From assembly GCA_027295555.1 (NCBI GenBank), contig JAPUKT010000154.1, positions 1 through 7,255 of the forward strand: a stretch of 7,255 bases of DNA. The letters are read 5' to 3'. This DNA comes from Deltaproteobacteria bacterium (GTDB lineage: Bacteria; Myxococcota_A; Polyangia; Polyangiales; Houyiibacteriaceae). The position numbers and the translations under genes were made by a program. Shown here in pieces: positions 5,416 through 7,255 of this stretch (positions are counted from its first letter, which is position 1; each line of letters begins with the position of its first letter). The notes under the pieces are model-generated. The model searched no databases. It was given only the letters and a program-made list of their open reading frames with translations, and was not told the DNA's origin.

Positions 5416-7023
5416 ATGCCGGGGGGGCAAATACAGCCGGTGGCTCGCGTCACCGGCCCTCAGCCGTTGCTTTGGCTGGCGTGGGTCTGTGCGGCCGCGA
5501 CGATTGTGTATGTCGTTGGGGCGCCTTTTTGGGCGGCCGACTATCCGATGATGACGGACTTCCCGTTTCATACGGCGTCGGCTTCCGTCTTCCGCCATTA
5601 CAGCGACCCAGGCTGGCACTTCCAAGAGCAGTTCGTGTTTCAGCCCCTCGCGGTCCCCTATATCAGCCTCTACGGCTTGGCTGCGCTGTTCATGCTGGTG
5701 CTCTCGCCCATCGCGGCCACCAAGCTCGCGGCCGCTCTCTTGCTGGCGCTGATGCCCATCGGGTTGATGGTGCTCTGCTGGGGGATGCGAAAGTCCCCAT
5801 TCCTCGGTTTGTGGGGGCTCGTTCCGGTATGGGGCGTGCTCTCGCACTGGGGTTTCGTGAACTTCTTGGCTGCGATCGGCCTTTTCGCCTTGAGCATCGG
5901 CTTGGCGCTGCGCCTGGTCGATCGACCGACTCCGAAGCTTCAGGGGTGGCTCATCGCTTGCTTGCTGTTCCTGTTCTTCACGCATGTGTTTCGGTTGCCG
6001 TTTGCTCTCGGGTCTTTGCTGATCGTGGGGCTCATGATGCGCGGCCGGGTCAACAGCCTCAAAGGCCTGGCCATCCCCTTTTCCATCGCGGCGGCTTTGT
6101 TCATCTTCTGGTGGTTCGCGCGAGCGGGCGAAATCTCGCTGGACATCCGGTGGGTCTGGCCGCCCGATTGGTCGCGGTTCTCCGAGGCCGGCACGTACCT
6201 CTCGGATGTGTTCGTCAGTGACGACGACGCCAAAGCATTTCGGCGCACGGGGCTGTTCTTTCTGCTGACGGCCGTCGTGCTCTTCGCGATTGCCATCGTA
6301 CGGCTTCGATCATGGCCCAACGACAGCTGGATCCTCGCGGCCCACGGCGTCGTCGTCGCCGTCATTCTGATCTCGCTGGCTCTCTACGTAACCTTGCCGA
6401 TGGAGATCGGACCCTGGTGGTACGTTTACCCGCGTGAGCTTACGGTGGCTGTCTTCTTGCTGCCTGCACTCCTTCCGAATCTTCCCCGTAAGACCTGGGC
6501 CCATCTCGGATTCGTCGTTTGGACCGCCATCGCCATCGCGCCGATCAGCGAAGCGACCGCGGAAGCTCACCGCGAGTTCGGGACGACGACGATGCACTTC
6601 CGGGAGATCGTTCGTGAGCTTCCGCGAGGCCCGAAGCTCCTCTATCTGGTCTACGACCATCATGGATCTCGGGCGAAGAACAGCCCCTACATCCATTTGC
6701 CCGCCTACGTGCAGGCGGAGCGCGGGGGCTGGCTCAGCTTTCACTTCGCCGATCTCGGGCATTCGCCCCTTCGCTACCGTTCGCGCCAAGATCCCAATGC
6801 CATCGTGCCGCCCAAAATGCCGGTGCGGTGGGAATGGAGCCCACAACTGTTCCAGCTCGACGAGCACGGGAGCTTCTTCGATTGGTTCCTGGTCAGGCGA
6901 ATGTCCTCGCCCGACAGTCTCTTTGCGGCGGACCCGTCGATCCGACGGGTGGCCCACTTCGAAGACTGGTGGCTTTACCATCGGCAGGGCGGCTCGGCTG
7001 GACCCGAGGGCGAAAGCCCCTAA
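5416..7023 (+). CDS. Polytopic membrane protein with GT-C glycosyltransferase-like layout and extracytoplasmic C-terminal domain
   Basis: From the ATG at 5416 this is a 535-residue protein; a GTG at 5410 would add two. Residue numbers here count from that GTG. About 11-12 hydrophobic helices lie between residues 19 and 383. A first loop after helix 1 contains YPMMTDFPFHTA (45-56), with an Asp and His at 50 and 54, resembling the first extracytoplasmic loop of GT-C enzymes, where an acidic residue is catalytic. A GFVNFLAA helix follows at 148-155. Residues 399-537 are soluble, with RELPRGPKLLYLVYDHHGS, which suggests an alpha/beta or lectin-like end domain on the same side as the first loop. 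GT-C enzymes move sugars from polyprenyl carriers; no specific family was recognised, so that activity is inference. There is no Shine-Dalgarno ahead of the start, which fits the leaderless promoter proposed at 5400-5408. It has no evident link to ATP synthesis. Confidence 0.82.
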   Translation: MPGGQIQPVARVTGPQPLLWLAWVCAAATIVYVVGAPFWAADYPMMTDFPFHTASASVFRHYSDPGWHFQEQFVFQPLAVPYISLYGLAALFMLVLSPIAATKLAAALLLALMPIGLMVLCWGMRKSPFLGLWGLVPVWGVLSHWGFVNFLAAIGLFALSIGLALRLVDRPTPKLQGWLIACLLFLFFTHVFRLPFALGSLLIVGLMMRGRVNSLKGLAIPFSIAAALFIFWWFARAGEISLDIRWVWPPDWSRFSEAGTYLSDVFVSDDDAKAFRRTGLFFLLTAVVLFAIAIVRLRSWPNDSWILAAHGVVVAVILISLALYVTLPMEIGPWWYVYPRELTVAVFLLPALLPNLPRKTWAHLGFVVWTAIAIAPISEATAEAHREFGTTTMHFREIVRELPRGPKLLYLVYDHHGSRAKNSPYIHLPAYVQAERGGWLSFHFADLGHSPLRYRSRQDPNAIVPPKMPVRWEWSPQLFQLDEHGSFFDWFLVRRMSSPDSLFAADPSIRRVAHFEDWWLYHRQGGSAGPEGESP

Positions 7024-7026
7024 ATT

Positions 7027-7031
7027 GGAGG
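7027..7031 (+). promoter_or_regulatory. Ribosome binding site of the right-edge gene
   Basis: GGAGG lies 4 nt ahead of the ATG at 7036, in the 12-nt gap after the membrane-protein stop. It is a strong Shine-Dalgarno at slightly short spacing and fixes the start of the partial gene at the right edge. Confidence 0.65.
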
Positions 7032-7035
7032 ATCG

Positions 7036-7255
7036 ATGAGTCTCCACAGTGACGAGAAACGTTGGGGCGTCTGGATGGTGCAGGCGCGCCACTTCGCCAA
7101 GCGAGAGAACTACGCCGATGCGGTGGCGAGGATGCGCCTCGTGAGAGAGTCGATCCAAAAGTCGCTCGCGGACGGGACGGACCCGGCGCGTCGGGCGCAC
7201 ATCGAGCGCTACCTTGCGCGTGCCGAAGAGCTTCTCACCGATCTGCAGTCGCAAT
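7036..7255 (+). CDS. Small charged helical protein of unknown function, partial (3' end beyond window)
   Basis: An ORF opens at ATG 7036 behind GGAGG and stays open to the window end (73 codons). It begins MSLHSDEKRWGVWMVQARHF and continues with KRENYADAVARMRLVRESI, then a DGTDPARR turn and a second helix IERYLARAEELLTDLQ. The alternation of Ala/Arg/Glu with aromatic residues in two or three antiparallel helices recalls TPR- or MIT-like hairpins, but no family can be named from this fragment. It has no signal peptide or membrane helix, so it is probably cytoplasmic. It begins 12 nt after the membrane-protein stop and is very likely co-transcribed with it. Confidence 0.7.
   Translation, partial: MSLHSDEKRWGVWMVQARHFAKRENYADAVARMRLVRESIQKSLADGTDPARRAHIERYLARAEELLTDLQSQ

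Noticed and set aside
5025..6221. 398-residue plus-strand ORF spanning the end of atpG and the start of the membrane protein
   Set aside because: It crosses the real gene boundary in another frame and has a composition (Arg, Gly, His, Ser) typical of frame-shifted GC-rich DNA; both genes it overlaps have strong family features.
6310..7254. 314-residue minus-strand ORF opposite the membrane protein and right-edge gene
   Set aside because: It covers two convincing plus-strand genes and their junction with its Shine-Dalgarno. Its translation is rich in Arg, His and Asp without a hydrophobic core or motif.
1..7255. CRISPR arrays, tRNA/rRNA genes, insertion sequences or attachment sites
   Set aside because: No spaced direct repeats, cloverleaf-like segments, transposase motifs or terminal inverted repeats were seen. 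Gene density and codon use are those of an ordinary chromosomal region.

Overview
The window looks like chromosomal DNA from a GC-rich (about 60% by eye) Gram-negative bacterium, most likely of the deltaproteobacterial / Myxococcota type. This rests on three things: paired ATP synthase b' and b subunits, with b carrying an N-terminal signal peptide; a secreted protein with apparent outer-membrane beta-barrel strands; and codon choice strongly biased to G/C in the third position. No taxonomic marker such as rRNA is present, so the placement is an inference.

Left part (1-1078). Two divergent genes share a 150-bp AT-rich intergenic region. A secreted, probable outer-membrane beta-barrel protein runs off the left edge on the minus strand. 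A secreted SRPBCC (START/polyketide-cyclase-like) protein lies on the plus strand.

Centre (1079-5388). A candidate promoter in a 152-bp gap precedes five closely packed plus-strand genes for the F1Fo ATP synthase, in the order b' - b (atpF) - delta (atpH) - alpha (atpA) - gamma (atpG). b'/b and b/delta overlap by 1 and 4 nt, delta/alpha are 23 nt apart and alpha/gamma 6 nt apart, so this is one operon. These subunits form the peripheral stalk (b', b, delta), part of the catalytic head (alpha) and the rotor shaft (gamma). The usual next genes, beta (atpD) and epsilon (atpC), are absent, as are Fo a and c, so the enzyme must be encoded in at least two places. The alpha subunit carries an insertion of about 33 residues relative to E. 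coli.

Right part (5389-7255). Only 27 nt after atpG, with no visible terminator, lies a polytopic membrane protein with a GT-C-glycosyltransferase-like layout. It is followed 12 nt later, behind a good Shine-Dalgarno, by a small charged helical protein that runs off the right edge.

The most interesting non-coding signal is a recurring TGYTANNWW extended -10-like element. It lies, correctly oriented, upstream of all four apparent transcription units. In two of them (the left-edge gene and the membrane protein) it sits so close to the start codon that leaderless or nearly leaderless mRNAs are likely.
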